Shown here: positions 22,594 through 36,082 of the stretch, in pieces
Layout of the letters: every line of letters begins with the position of its first letter
Position numbering within the stretch: the first letter of the stretch is position 1
Assembly (NCBI GenBank): GCA_011947345.1
Contig: JAAVTG010000616.1
Coordinates: forward strand, 1-64,000
DNA length: 64,000 bases
Source of the DNA: Phytophthora quininea
Taxonomy: Eukaryota > Oomycota > Peronosporomycetes > Peronosporales > Peronosporaceae
Reading direction: 5' to 3'
Notes under the pieces: generated by a model
The model's database searches: none
Seen by the model: only the letters and a program-made list of their open reading frames with translations
What the model was told of the DNA's origin: nothing
Translations under genes and position numbers: made by a program

Positions 22594-24105
22594 ATGAAGG
22601 ACATGGAGAGCGACATGGCGGCGCTGGAGCTGGAGCAGCTGGACGTGCTAGAGCCCAAGTCGGAGTTCGGCGGCAACTCGTCGTCCTCGGAGGAGGCCTC
22701 GTCGGCCTCGGAGATGTCGCTCGTGCCGCCGCCGCTGGCCGCCATCGACGACGACGACGACATTACCAGCCAGCTGCTGAGCATGCTGGCCGAGGAAATG
22801 AGCCAGAAGAAGCGCAAGCGCAACCTGAAGACGGCGGGGCCGAGCACCACGGGCATCCGCCACCGCAAGGCGCTGGCGCTGACCTCGCCCGCGGACGAGC
22901 TGAAGCGCGAGAAGAACCGCGACTCGGTCAAGCGCTCGTACTACCGCAAGATTGTGGGTTGCAGCTGTTGGTGCCGACAACAAAGGGAGATGACGAAGAG
23001 AGAGAGAGCTAACGAACGGGTGGCTGTATTGTGGTGATGCAGGAGACGCTGGGGAGCTGCGAGCGCACACCGAGTACCTGCGAGACCAGTACAATCGCCT
23101 GCTGTCCCAGTGGGAGGACAAGACGGAGAGAGAGAAGGCTGAGACCGCCAAGGACCCGTCCAGTCTCATGAAGAGGTACCTGGAGCTCTCGAGGCTGCGC
23201 GACCGGCTCTGGATGGAGAATACGCAGCTCCACGAGCAGTTCGAGGACCGCGAGAAAATCTCCTTCCGTTTCCAGCGACTGTTTGACGTCAATTACCAGC
23301 TCATGGACCACTCGATCGCCGCCCCGCCGAGGAAACTGAGGAGCGCCGTGTGCAGACGCCTATGCTCATTATGGACGAAATGTCTTTTGAGAGCTTCAAC
23401 AAGTTCGCGCAGGACGCCCAGCGCACGTTCCAGACCTTCCTGTCCAGTCGCCACGACATGATCACGACGGACACGGCGCTTGGTTGGAAGTGCTCGCACG
23501 TGGCCAAGGACAACTCGTTCGGGTACTACTTTGAGAAACACTTCCGACGGAGCTCGTACTTGTGTGCCGCGGACGTTGCCAGGACAGCCTGGGAGACACT
23601 CACGTCGCCAGAGCGCCACTCGAAGCTGTACGCACCAGCGCTGCACACGCGGTTCCACATCATGCAGCAGTTCGACAACAACAGCTATGTGCTCTACCGC
23701 ACGATGGAGAAGGAGGGCGAGGACTCCATCACGACGGCACTCATCATCATGACGCGCATCCCGCACCCGGACGACAAGGGCTGCCTCATCATTTGCAAAG
23801 GCCTCCGTCGCGAGGAGCACACGCTCCACGTCGAGTTCAGCGAGGCCATCGCGCTGCAGAAGAAGAAAGAGTGGCGGCAGTCCATGTACTGGATCAATGT
23901 CGAGGAAGTGCCAGGCTCGGAGGAGGACAATAATAACAGCGACGGCGAAGAGTGCGGCAACAACCAAGAGCCGAGGCTCAAGGTCGTGCACGGCGGCATC
24001 ATGAACAACATGGGCGACCGCAGTCGCTCCTTCTGGCTGTTCGAGAATTTGCAGATCGCGCTGCGCTGGGAGCAGAACCTTGGTCTCGGCGAGCCTCTCT
24101 CCTAG
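22594..24105 (+). CDS. Atypical bZIP protein with START-like C-terminal domain (cluster gene 5), two frame breaks
   Basis: Exon 1 (22594-22953) encodes 120 residues: an acidic, Ser-rich N-terminus (DDDDDITSQLLSMLAEEM), a Lys/Arg track (KKRKRN), then the basic region KNRDSVKRSYYRKI with the canonical Asn kept but Tyr for Arg. The phase-0 intron is 22954-23042. Exon 2 holds the coiled coil ELRAHTEYLRDQYNRLL and LRDRLWMENTQLHEQF, then the C-terminal domain: ALGWKCSHV, TAWETL, IMQQFDNNSYVLYRTM, IICKGLRREEHTLHVEF and the final LFENLQIALRWEQ. Frame breaks of one missing base each sit in the GGGG at about 23049-23052 and the CCCC at 23322-23325; both sides keep the family pattern. No late intron is seen. 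Acidic N-terminus suggests an activation function (inference). Confidence 0.76.
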
Positions 24106-26826
<2,721 letters not shown>

Positions 26827-28140
26827 ATGGTGGAGACCACGCAGCAGCAGGAGCAACAATTGACGCCCGAGGAGCTGCACCGACGCGAACGGAACCGCAG
26901 CAAAGTGCGGCGCAGCTACTATCGCAAGATTGTAGGCGGGCGACACTCCTTGGTTGAGACGGAGAGTGTAGTCACGCTCTAACGAATGTGCTGTGGATGC
27001 TGTAGTTCAATCTGAACGAGTTGAGGGCTCAGGTGAACACACTCGAGGACGAGTACGAGCGACTGCTGCAGGTCCAGGAGAGGCGCGCGGCGTACCACGC
27101 GGCCCAAGCGCTGACAGACGTCCTCTCCGAATCTGACACGCAGTCGTTGCTGGAGCTGACGCTGGAGCCGCTGGAGGACCTGGAGACGCTCAGTGAAATT
27201 GAGCCCATCGATCCGCCCGAGAGTCGAGAGAAGCGGCTGCTGCAGCTCGCGCGAGTGAGGAAGACGCTGTATGAGGAGAACGAGGCGCTGCGCTCTCGAG
27301 GGATGGAGTTTGCCAAGGCGTACGGCAGCCTGCAGCATCTCGTGGACGTCCGCGCCGAGGACGAGGAGCAAGATACTGCTTCGTCCAAGCGCACGCAGCT
27401 CATGGTGTGGCGGCGCTTCGCCATTGCCGAGTGCCTAGAAATCAACCGCGTCGCGTACGGCCGCATCATGGACTACATTGAGAAGCACTGCCACAAACCG
27501 CACAAGGGCACGACCTTGGGTTGGACAGATCGTCGAAGGCTCAGTGACGACGTCTTGAGCTATTGCTTTTCCAAGAAATTTGCCAACCGTTCGAGTGCCG
27601 AGCTGGCTGAAAACACGTGGAAGCTTGCCACGGACGTGGGGCGCATGGGGCGTTTTTTCTCCGTGTATTTGAACGTGAACATGCATATCGTGCAGCGTGT
27701 CGACGTCAACAACGTGGTGTGCCTGCGGACAGTGAACCAGGCGGACCACGACGTGGTGGTCAAGAGTCTCTACTTGCTGACGCGTTTCGAGACTGAAAAA
27801 GGGATCCTCGTGCTGATGCATGGGCTGGACCCCTCACGCCTCGAGAATGATTTTACTACGCTCGATATGGTGGGCAAGGCCGAAGTGTGGCAGGACGATT
27901 TTCGCTGGTGAGAGCTGCTCATTGTTGTTGTTGTTTCGAGTATTTTTATTCACTGCGTTATTTGCTTGGCTGTTTAGGATTTTGCTCGAGGACGAAGAAA
28001 ATGGCTGCCGCATGTCGTACGGCGGATTCGTGTTGGTGGGCCATCCATGGGAACAATTTTGGCTTTGTGAGGTGTTGTTGTTGACGCTCCGCTGGGAGAG
28101 TGCAGTCGTAGCTCCTCTCTTCACGTTGCGAGCCAACTAG
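26827..28140 (+). CDS. Atypical bZIP protein with START-like C-terminal domain (cluster gene 6), intact
   Basis: Three exons (26827-26931, 27006-27907, 27978-28140; introns 74 and 70 bp) join cleanly into 389 residues, the second intact reference for the family. Start ATG 26827 gives a short Gln-rich N-terminus and then the basic region RNRSKVRRSYYRKI, with Asn kept and Tyr for Arg. The coiled coil NLNELRAQVNTLEDEYERLL follows the phase-0 intron. C-terminal domain: TTLGWTDRRRL, ENTWKLA, IVQRVDVNNVVCLRTV, LLTRFETEKGILVLMHGLD, then, after the second intron at the W codon, LCEVLLLTLRWES. The late intron at a TG/G split codon is shared with genes 1 and 2 but is missing in 3, 4 and 5. Predicted nuclear regulator; the ligand, if any, is unknown. 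Confidence 0.83.
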
Positions 28141-28241
28141 TGTAAAGCCTCTAGGCGTGCAGAATGTACTACCAGTAGCCCCGCCAGATCGCTGTCGCGG
28201 CATGTAAAAAAACTCTCCATTGTTTGTGTCAAGCTAACTGA

Positions 28242-29242
28242 TCAGACTGGCCCCATGCCCATGTTAGCGCGCAATTCCTCATAAACCATCAGCGAAATGA
28301 TGGTGTGCGGGCCAAGTCGGAACCAGTTGGGCAACCAACCCTTGAAAAATCCGCGGACGCCCTCTGTGCGCAGCACTTGCATGAAAGCGCGAGCTAGAAC
28401 GTTGGAGCCTCCGCTCTTGGCCTCGTTTTGGATTTGGGTCTTCATCACGTCCATAGGGAAGACGCAGTAGCTGCCATTAGGCCAGCAAACATGCTAGAGA
28501 TCATGTGGACCGAAATTCCTTCCTCGAGCGACGTGTGGGTCAACAGGGTGTGCTTCATGTGGTCGTAGCTTGGCAACTGCGCTGCAGTTAGCGCCATTGC
28601 TCGGAAGGTAGTGGCGGCTACACCACGGTAGAACCCTTCAACGAGGCCCTCCTGATAGTAGATTTGGCGGCACGCGAACGTGAAGTTGTTGTGATAGCGA
28701 GCACCCGTGCGGTCCGCCTGCATGCGCACCTTGACAAGATCCATGGGGTTCACGAGTGCACTTCCAATGCCACCGGTCGTGGCACCCGCTAGCAGTTTGA
28801 TGTAGAGTGGGGAGGTGGCACGCTCGTCCGCCGAGACGTGAAAGACGTTGTCCTCAAATGTATCCTTGACCACGTCGTACATGCCGAAGCGGATGCCAGA
28901 GTAGATGTACTCGCGTAGCATTGAGGCTTGCCATCCCTTGGCCCAACCGGCAAAGCCCTCTTCCTTCCAGATGGTCTTGAGGCCATGGCCAAAGCCCAGA
29001 TAGCGCGATTGCGCACCGGCAGCACCCGCCGCGGGCTCTAGCGCCTGCAGTTGAAGACGCACCTTGACCACGTCGATGGGGTTCGTTGCTGCCGTCGCGA
29101 GTGTGTTGGCGAAGCCTCCTAGCATGATCTTGACGCCAATGCTCTGGGACCAATCAATGTTGGCTTGCGCCGCTGCCACTGCCGGTAGATGCGTGAGCTT
29201 GGTGCTGTCATGGCGCTGGATCACTGCGTCGGACGCTGGCAT
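28242..29242 (-). CDS. Mitochondrial carrier (SLC25 family), one frame break
   Basis: Three carrier modules in order, each with the Px[DE]xx[KR] signature: NPIDVVKVRLQ, NPMDLVKVRMQ and MDVMKTQIQ. Six membrane helices are expected in the inner mitochondrial membrane. The pattern (GFANTLATAATNPIDVVKV, GATTGGIGSALVNPMDLVKV) fits the uncoupling-protein/dicarboxylate/oxoglutarate branch; the exact substrate cannot be read off. From ATG 29242 to stop 28242-28244 the frame breaks once, at complement of GGG 28456-28458, just before the third signature: one missing C there would restore the module seen in the neighbour. It is the downstream member of a tandem pair with 29723-30747, about 480 bp away. 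Confidence 0.85.
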
Positions 29243-29722
29243 CGTGTCGACGGACTGAGGTGGCGCTGCCGGACTGCTGAGGGCTAGGAGGTCAAACGAA
29301 GACTGGCGCAGCTCTAGAAGAGCATTGCAGCGATCGTGAGGCTACAATCGACCGTCGTCGCCGCATCGGCGCGGGTTCCTGGCCCTCAACGCAGTTGTCC
29401 TCCGAACGCCTGCACCCGTCACGGGGGCAACCGTAGACGGGCCAGCTGAACTGTACGGCTGCTTGGGTGGTTGTCGATTTCTGCTTGGTGTGCTTCATCC
29501 TTGTGCATCTTGGCGAGATCATCGCGAAAGCTGATGCGTGCAGTATTTGGCACGCTGTCGAGTGAAGCGCTTTGCCTTCTTGTCTCCGATGCACTGCGCC
29601 GCCGGCAAATAAGTGTAAGGATGACTCACCGAGTCACGGCGCCTGGAAACGCAACATGTTAAACCCGCACGAGGATCAATCATTTCGTTTTCTGATACTC
29701 GGTATGCTACGACGGACTCTGT
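29243..29722. other. Intergenic between tandem carrier genes
   Basis: About 480 bp without a supported gene; should contain the promoter of the downstream carrier. Confidence 0.6.
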
Positions 29723-30747
29723 CTACACTGGTTTCAGCCCCATAGCAGCTCGCAACTCCTCATACACCATCAGCGAGATGATGGTGTGCGGGCCAAGACG
29801 GAACCAATTGGCCAGCCAGCCCTTGAAGAAGCCAGGGATACCCTCGGTCCGAAGCACCCGCATGAAAGCTCGACCCATGACATTGGTGCCGCCAACGCGC
29901 GTCTCGTTCATGATCTGCGTCTTCATCACGTCCAGAGGAGACGACGCAGTGGCCGCCGTGAGGCCGGCGAACATGCTGCAGATCATGTGCACCGACATGC
30001 CTTCTTCCAGCGGCGTGTGCTGCAGCAATGTCTGCTTCATGTGATCGTAGCTCGGCAATTGAGCTGCGGTCAGCACCATGGCGCGGAACGTGGTGGGGCC
30101 TACGCCGCGGTAGAACCCTTGAATCAGCCCCTCCTCCTGGTAGATTTTGCGGCAGGCGAAAGTGAAGCTGTTGTTGTAGCGCGTGCCGGTACGATCCGCC
30201 TGCATACGGACTTTGATCAAGTCCATCGGGTTTACAAGTGCGCTGCCAATGCCGCCCGAAGTGGCGCCCGACAGCAGCTTTATGTAGAGCGGGGTGTGAC
30301 GGTGGTCCACGGCTGACGTGTGGAAAACTTGGTCCTCGTAGAACTCTTTGACTTGGTCGTAGAGCCCGAACCGGATGCCCGAGTACATGAACTCGCGCAG
30401 CAACGAGGCCTGCCAGCCCTTGGTTAGTCCGTACCATCCTTCCTCCTGGACGATGGTCTTGAGGCCGTGGCCGAAGCCGAGATAGCGAGTAGGCGCCACT
30501 GTTCCAGATGCGACTGCGGCCGAGGGCGTGACGGTCTGCGGCTCCAGCGCCTGCAGCTGCAGTCGGACCTTGACCACGTCGATGGGGTTAGTCGCGGCCG
30601 CCGAGATGGTGTTGGCGATTCCGCCCAGCAGAATCTTGAGCCCCACGCTCTGCTGCAGCTCAGCGTGTCGTTGAGCGACCCCACGGCGTGCAGGTGGGCC
30701 AAGTGGGCGTCGCTGTGGTGGTGCGGGGCGACGCTGGACGTGGCCAT
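29723..30747 (-). CDS. Mitochondrial carrier (SLC25 family), tandem paralogue, one frame break
   Basis: Close paralogue of 28242-29242 with all three signatures intact (NPIDVVKVRLQ, NPMDLIKVRMQ, PLDVMKTQIM). The main frame is open from about 30646 to the stop at 29723. The natural start is ATG 30747 (MATSSVAPHHHSDAHLAHLH), which lies in another frame; one missing G in the GGGG run (complement of 30679-30682) would join it to the carrier body, and the joined region lines up with the N-terminus of the neighbour. Substrate unknown, UCP/dicarboxylate-like by pattern. Two near-identical carriers in tandem suggest a recent local duplication. Confidence 0.85.
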
Positions 30748-30982
30748 GGCTCGGGTGCAGGAATGCGGGCGCGGCAGCAAATCAAAGACTGGGAGGACTG
30801 TTGTGGTCACGGCAACTTCAACAGGGTGAAGATGCTCCGGACTGGGGGCATTCTGGTGAAACGCAGGACGCGTTTAACCACAGAGGCCAGGAGCGTTGCT
30901 CAGAAGCGTGGATGATGATGGAGTTCATCGGTGCTACCAGAAATAGTACCTGGAAGGCGCACTCGAGAGATTTCCAGCAAAA

Positions 30983-32417
30983 ATGGTGGCGAACATGGCG
31001 CGGCCCGACGGCGATCCGACCGATGAAAGCATGCAAGACAGCGCTCGCACGACGGCAAAACAAATCTGCTGCATCAGCTGCTTTCGACTGATGCCGGAAG
31101 CTCCGCTATCGGAACAGCTTCAAGAGATTGGAAGGCAAAATCCATGCGAGCCCGAATTGCTCTGTTCCTCGTGCGTTATCGCCATGGCCGGCAAGAACGG
31201 CGCCTCAGGGGCAGCGCAGCAGACCGTCGCGCTGTCTCCGCTGCCAAAATTAAGCTTTCTTGTGAAAGCCGAAGCCAAGTGCCAGGACCAGCTTCAGATG
31301 TTGCGGAGTCAACAGGAAATGCTTCGACAACAACGAGAGAGCATCCAGGCAACCAAGCGCGCAAAGAGGAAGCTGCCGCGTCCGAGCGTGAGCTAGCTCG
31401 CCAGAGGAGGAAACATTTCTTGGCGATTCAAGAACGTCGCAAGCGCGAGGAAGAACTGAAGTTCCAACAGTTCCAGGCCGACGAGCATATTACCAGCCGC
31501 TCCGAACAAGAAGCCGCCAGGTTCGACAACGTGAAGAAACAAAGACCCACGAAATCCAAAATCGATGCATCACAGAAGGCGGGGTCGTCCCAAGAAGAGC
31601 AACCAGCGGTCTTGCCGCAAGTGTCAACACCCAAACGAACTGAGACCCCAGTCTTGCGCACCAGCAGCGATCGTGCGGCGGAAACACACTCGACTAGCTT
31701 TCGGGAGCGGCGTCAGCAGATGATGGCCTGCTACTCACAAGACCTCTCGCCGCTCGTCCATGGACGTAAGCCTAAACGCCTGCCTTTTCCAAAGCCAGCT
31801 ACTGCAGCGTTGGCAAGCGGTGTTATTAAGAGAAGGCAATTCTCAGACAACAACTCGCAACTCATACTGGTGGCAAACGTTATTCGCAGCAACACACGGA
31901 AATCGGGCAAGAGCCCGGCTTCAAGGTCCATGAAACTTCGTCCACTGGAGAATCAATCGCTAAAGCGGCAACTGAGAGAGAGCCCTACGACAACAACCAG
32001 TTTGAAGAAGGTCATGCCAGACAAATTGCGCCACTATCGCTGCCGCTTCCTCGAAACGTTGTCAGCTGCTCAGCGCCTCTTACAGCAGAGATCAAACCCG
32101 TATCCTGGGCGTACGAGCTTGCCAAAGATGTCTTGCCAAAAGACGACAGAGATAGCACTGTCGATGACTTGTGCTTTCACAACGGGTTGCATCCAGTCGC
32201 AGAAGAAGAGAATACACAGCTCCTGACGTTCCCAATGCGTCACCAACTGCCAAGTCCGACATTTCCGCCGTCAAAGGCGCCACCTGCTTCTTCCTCATCC
32301 ACGACTTCGGCCCCGCGGTGGGAATACTCGGCCGAGCGGCTCTCGAGCTTGCTGGAGAAGTACAACGTCTCGGTATCAGCCGCCACGGCGCCGAAGCAGC
32401 AAATCCTGGACAGTTAA
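30983..32417 (+). CDS. Cys-motif/coiled-coil protein of unknown function, two frame breaks
   Basis: The N-terminus (ATG 30983 or 30995) has paired cysteines, ICCISCFRLM and then CEPELLCSSC, that could bind zinc. Next comes a Gln/Arg-rich coiled coil (LQMLRSQQEMLRQQRESIQ, continuing as RQRRKHFLAIQERRKREEEL in the neighbouring frame), then a basic, Ser-rich middle and a C-terminal stretch with EYSAERLSSLLEKYNVSVSA before the stop at 32415-32417. Frame breaks near 31360-31375 and 32050-32090 are each consistent with one missing base. I do not recognise the family. Cytoskeletal or centrosomal roles are common for this kind of composition, but nothing here proves one. Confidence 0.6.
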
Positions 32418-32561
32418 TGAATGCACTTCAACTTGCTAGTCGACACGGGCAAATCACAAATACACTATCTTGACTGCTGCTATCTGCCTGCAAAGCTTCA
32501 CGTTCCTTTCGCTGGCCGACACATGGACTTATAATCTACTGCTGCTCGTGGGGCCCGCGAT

Positions 32562-34229
32562 TCATTCTCTCTCCTCCCAGTTGAGCGTGCGCTCCACCGC
32601 CTTGTTCCACTGGTGGATGAAGTGGCCACGCTTCTCGGACTCCATGTCCGGGTTCCAGGTCGCACTCACCTGCCAGTTCTCGCGAAGCTCCTCGACGGTC
32701 TTCCAAAATCCGACGGCTAGACCGGCAGCGTAGGCAGCGCCCAGCGCAGTAGTTTCAGCCACCACGGGGCGAACCACCGGCACGTTCAGGACGTCCGACT
32801 GGAATTGCATCAGCGTGTTGTTCACGACCATGCCGCCATCGACCTTGAGCTTGGTCAGGTGCACTCCACTGTCGCCCTCCATAGCAGCCACCACCTCCTG
32901 CGTCTGGAACGCAGTCGCCTCCAGCGCCGCGCGGCAAATATGCTCGCGTGTAGCGTACGAGGTCAAACCGACCATGACGCCACGAGCGTCGTCACGCCAG
33001 CGAGGAGCAAATAGACCCGAAAAGGCCGGCACAAGGTACACGCCACCATTGTCCTTCACCTGCTTGGCGTACTCCTCGACCTCGGGTGCGCTCTTGATCA
33101 TCTTGAGGTTGTCACGCAGCCACTGCACGAGCGAGCCAGCGTACGAGATGGATCCCTCGAGCGCGTACACGGCCGGTTGGTCTCCGATCTTGTAACCCAT
33201 GGTCGTGAGCAAACCCTTCGTGGACGGGGTGGGCTTCGTGCCCGTGTTCATCATGAAGAAGCAACCCGTGCCGTACGTGTTCTTAGCCTCGCCGGGTGAG
33301 AAGCACGTCTGGCCGAAGAGCGCGGCTTGTTGGTCGCCGAGATCGCCCGAAATGGGCACCCCAGCCAGCACGCTGTCCTTGTGGGCCGAAGCGTACACCT
33401 CGGAGCTAGAGCGAATCTCGGGCAGGATTGACTTGGGGATGTTGAGGCAGCGCAGGATGTCCTCGTCCCACTGCAGCGTGTCGAGGCGCATGAGGTTGGT
33501 GCGCGAGGCGTTGCTCACGTCGGTCACGTGCACGCCGCCGTCCACACCGCCGCTGAGCTTCCAGATGAGCCACGTGTCGATGTTGCCGAACATGACGTCG
33601 CCCTTCTCGGCCTTGGCGCGCAGGCCGGGCACGTTCTCGAGGATCCACATGATTTTGACGGCCGAGAAGTAGGTGGCGATAGGCAGCCCCGTGACGGCGC
33701 GGAAGCGGTCGCCGCCCGTGCCGAGGAAGCCCTGGCCCTCGCCGTTCTTGAGGCGGTGCACGATCTCCGTGGTGCGCGTGTCGTGCCAGACGATGGCGTT
33801 GTAGAGCGGCTTGCCCGTGTGGCGGTCCCAGAGCAGCGACGTCTCGCGCTGGTTGGTGATGCCCACGGCGGCCAGCTGCGAGAGGCTGATGTTGGCCTTG
33901 CCCAGCGCCTCGCGCACGCAGGTCTCGACGTTGCGCGTGATCTCGTCGGCGTCGTGCTCGCACCAGCCGGGCTGCTGGTAGATCTGCTTGTGCTCGAGCT
34001 GGTGCGTGGATACGATGCCGCCGCTGTGGTCGAAGGCGATGAAGCGCGTGCTGGTGGTGCCCTGGTCGATGGCACCGACGTAGGAGGCCATGGCGGACAG
34101 CGAGCGGCGAGCGGAGAAGACGGTGGTTGTTGAGAACGACGACGCTTGAGCCGCGCGAAGACACTTGGAAAGTGAGCGTCCGGAGAGCGCGCCGGCCGAG
34201 CGGTTCGAAGTGAGCTTGCCGAGCCACAT
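32562..34229 (-). CDS. GUT1: Glycerol kinase
   Basis: An intact 555-codon frame. FGGY-family landmarks in order: the phosphate-1 loop [19 protein letters not shown], the glycerol-binding [73 protein letters not shown] and the C-terminal adenosine site [19 protein letters not shown]. It phosphorylates glycerol with ATP to glycerol 3-phosphate, feeding glycolysis and lipid synthesis. About 46 residues precede the usual start (Met 47, ATG 34091): rich in Ser, Arg and Leu, without acidic residues, they look like a mitochondrial targeting peptide. If translation starts at 34091 the enzyme would be cytosolic. No frame defects, which makes it a good control for the breaks seen elsewhere. Confidence 0.95.
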   Translation of the reverse strand: MWLGKLTSNRSAGALSGRSLSKCLRAAQASSFSTTTVFSARRSLSAMASYVGAIDQGTTSTRFIAFDHSGGIVSTHQLEHKQIYQQPGWCEHDADEITRNVETCVREALGKANISLSQLAAVGITNQRETSLLWDRHTGKPLYNAIVWHDTRTTEIVHRLKNGEGQGFLGTGGDRFRAVTGLPIATYFSAVKIMWILENVPGLRAKAEKGDVMFGNIDTWLIWKLSGGVDGGVHVTDVSNASRTNLMRLDTLQWDEDILRCLNIPKSILPEIRSSSEVYASAHKDSVLAGVPISGDLGDQQAALFGQTCFSPGEAKNTYGTGCFFMMNTGTKPTPSTKGLLTTMGYKIGDQPAVYALEGSISYAGSLVQWLRDNLKMIKSAPEVEEYAKQVKDNGGVYLVPAFSGLFAPRWRDDARGVMVGLTSYATREHICRAALEATAFQTQEVVAAMEGDSGVHLTKLKVDGGMVVNNTLMQFQSDVLNVPVVRPVVAETTALGAAYAAGLAVGFWKTVEELRENWQVSATWNPDMESEKRGHFIHQWNKAVERTLNWEERE

Positions 34230-35457
34230 GGCGGAGTGAAGGTGTCACTCGACAGCGCGGAAAAGGGGCAGTCTCATGCATCGACTTGAACAACGGAAAG
34301 CGGGGCACGCCAAATGCGCGAGCAGACTGCTGGCGTCGCGGGAACAAGCTCCATCGAGAAGCATACCAAGGCCCGTGAGGCATGTGCCGGAGCTCGCAGC
34401 GCTGGCAGCGCCGCCAAGGAGGCGGAAATGACGCCTGTCAAAAGCCGTGACGCGACGTCGTCAAGTTGAAGTTTTGAGGTTCAATCACGACGACTTCCAG
34501 GAAGTCCAATTGCGTCCCTTTAGACTTCTCGGAAGTCATTGTGATTTGCACGGATCGCCGGCACCAGCGCTCGCCCCGTCCGCGAACGCGCACTTCGCCT
34601 CTGGAGCGTCGACACCGCTGCTCGCCGCCGTCAGGGCATCATTCCCAGACGTTCAAGGCAGGCCGCAACATGGGCTGGCGGTGGGCTGCAGAGAGATATT
34701 TGGAAAGGAGAGCGAGACGTCGAAGCACACTTCTTCTTGCGGTGGAGGACGCTCGGGAGAGAGGCATCCCAGGTTGCTCGTGCTGCGGAGTCCGTCGCCG
34801 CCGGCTGCGAGTGCTGATGCCAAACGCTAGGGTAGTGATGCCAACGCGGCCTGTCCGAGTGCGCGCGACATGGTGTCAGCGTGCGAGACCGTCGAAATGC
34901 AAGGCGCGGACAGCGTCGGTGCATTGATCGCTTGGTGCGGGGAAATGCTGTACCCAGGCGCTGCCAACACTTCGTTTGAAAGATGCGCACTGGGCTAGGC
35001 GACAAGTTACATTGGGAATCGATGCGGCCGCAGTACCAGCCCCACAGAGGGGCCATGCCTGCCAAGCCCACCCGAAAAGCCCTGGTGTCGATGGCCGTGT
35101 GCTTGCCATCTCTATAGCTTACATGAGCCGCCCCAACGAGACGAACGAAATGGCTGCTGCGGGGCTCGAGGGCGCCTACGAAGCATAAGCCTTCTAGTTT
35201 GCGGGTTAGCTGCGCGCTAATACGAGATGTGCTTGGTGAACTACGCGATGTGCTGCTGTTATATAGCATGTGTGTTGACCTTACACGCGATGAACTTCAT
35301 CGCTTCTAGCTACAGGAAATGCTACATGTACAGAGCTAGTAACGTTTGTTAGTTTTTGCTTGAGCTTCTTGTTCATACCATATTGACAAGCTGAAATACA
35401 CTGCGCTATTCATTTCCTTTCGATGGCATCGTGCGTCGCGCCACTCGCGCGTAGTAA
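34230..35457. other. Intergenic, no gene recognised
   Basis: About 1.2 kb with overlapping ORFs up to 212 codons on the minus strand and 128 on the plus strand; none has a recognisable domain. The part near 34230 should hold the glycerol kinase promoter. Confidence 0.5.
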
Positions 35458-35799
35458 GGCTGCGTACTGCCATTCCGCTGCAATGATCCGACGGATTGTC
35501 CGTTCCGCTGTTTTGTTTGCAGTGCACGATTTCACTGCTCACCGATCCGCCAGTTTGAACCGCCAAATGTAGTCAAGACCGAGAGCATCAAAAGCAAACG
35601 TGTATGTAGTTGTAGAGGAGACAACCTGCCTTGCTGAACTACAACGTTTTCTACTGGAAATCCGTGTTGCCCGCCAAAAACTCCTGGACAAAGTAGAATC
35701 TACACTCGTCGTCCATGCCGCAGTGCATCGTTGCGGCGTTCGGGTTCGTGGCCAGCAGTTGAATAAACCGGAAACGTGCAGCCACCTCAATCGTGCTTG

Positions 35800-35997
35800 T
35801 GTAGTGAGTTCAACGAAGAAACACACTGCTAGGAAGCTGGCGCTTCCTGGAAGTCCAAATGTATTGTGATGCCACCAGGCGCAGTCAGTCGGCCTGATGG
35901 TGGTTTCCTAACTCCTATCTCTGCCAGCCTAGCATCGCGTGTCATGCGATGCTCCGTGAGTGGGCGGAGGCTTGTCTGTAACCAACCTACCACTACA
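35800..35997 (-). repeat. Gypsy 3' LTR (198 bp)
   Basis: Begins and ends with the inverted TGTAGTG/CACTACA. Identical to 40811-41008 except for one G/A difference at the base after CCAAAT. Confidence 0.96.
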
Positions 35998-36082
35998 CTG
36001 CCCTCCCAAGCCTTAGCCACTCATGCTTGCTAGCACCGCACGTCCGGTTGTGCGTTGAGCGGCGGCCTCTCCGTTGGCCGTC

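Noticed and set aside
22560..23012. A 150-codon Gly/Ala-rich ORF over cluster gene 5 exon 1
   Set aside because: Shadow frame of the bZIP exon.
33406..34383. ORFs of 183-325 codons in other frames over the glycerol kinase gene
   Set aside because: They are shadow frames of a GC-rich, clearly identified gene, with Arg/Ala/Pro-rich translations and no domain.
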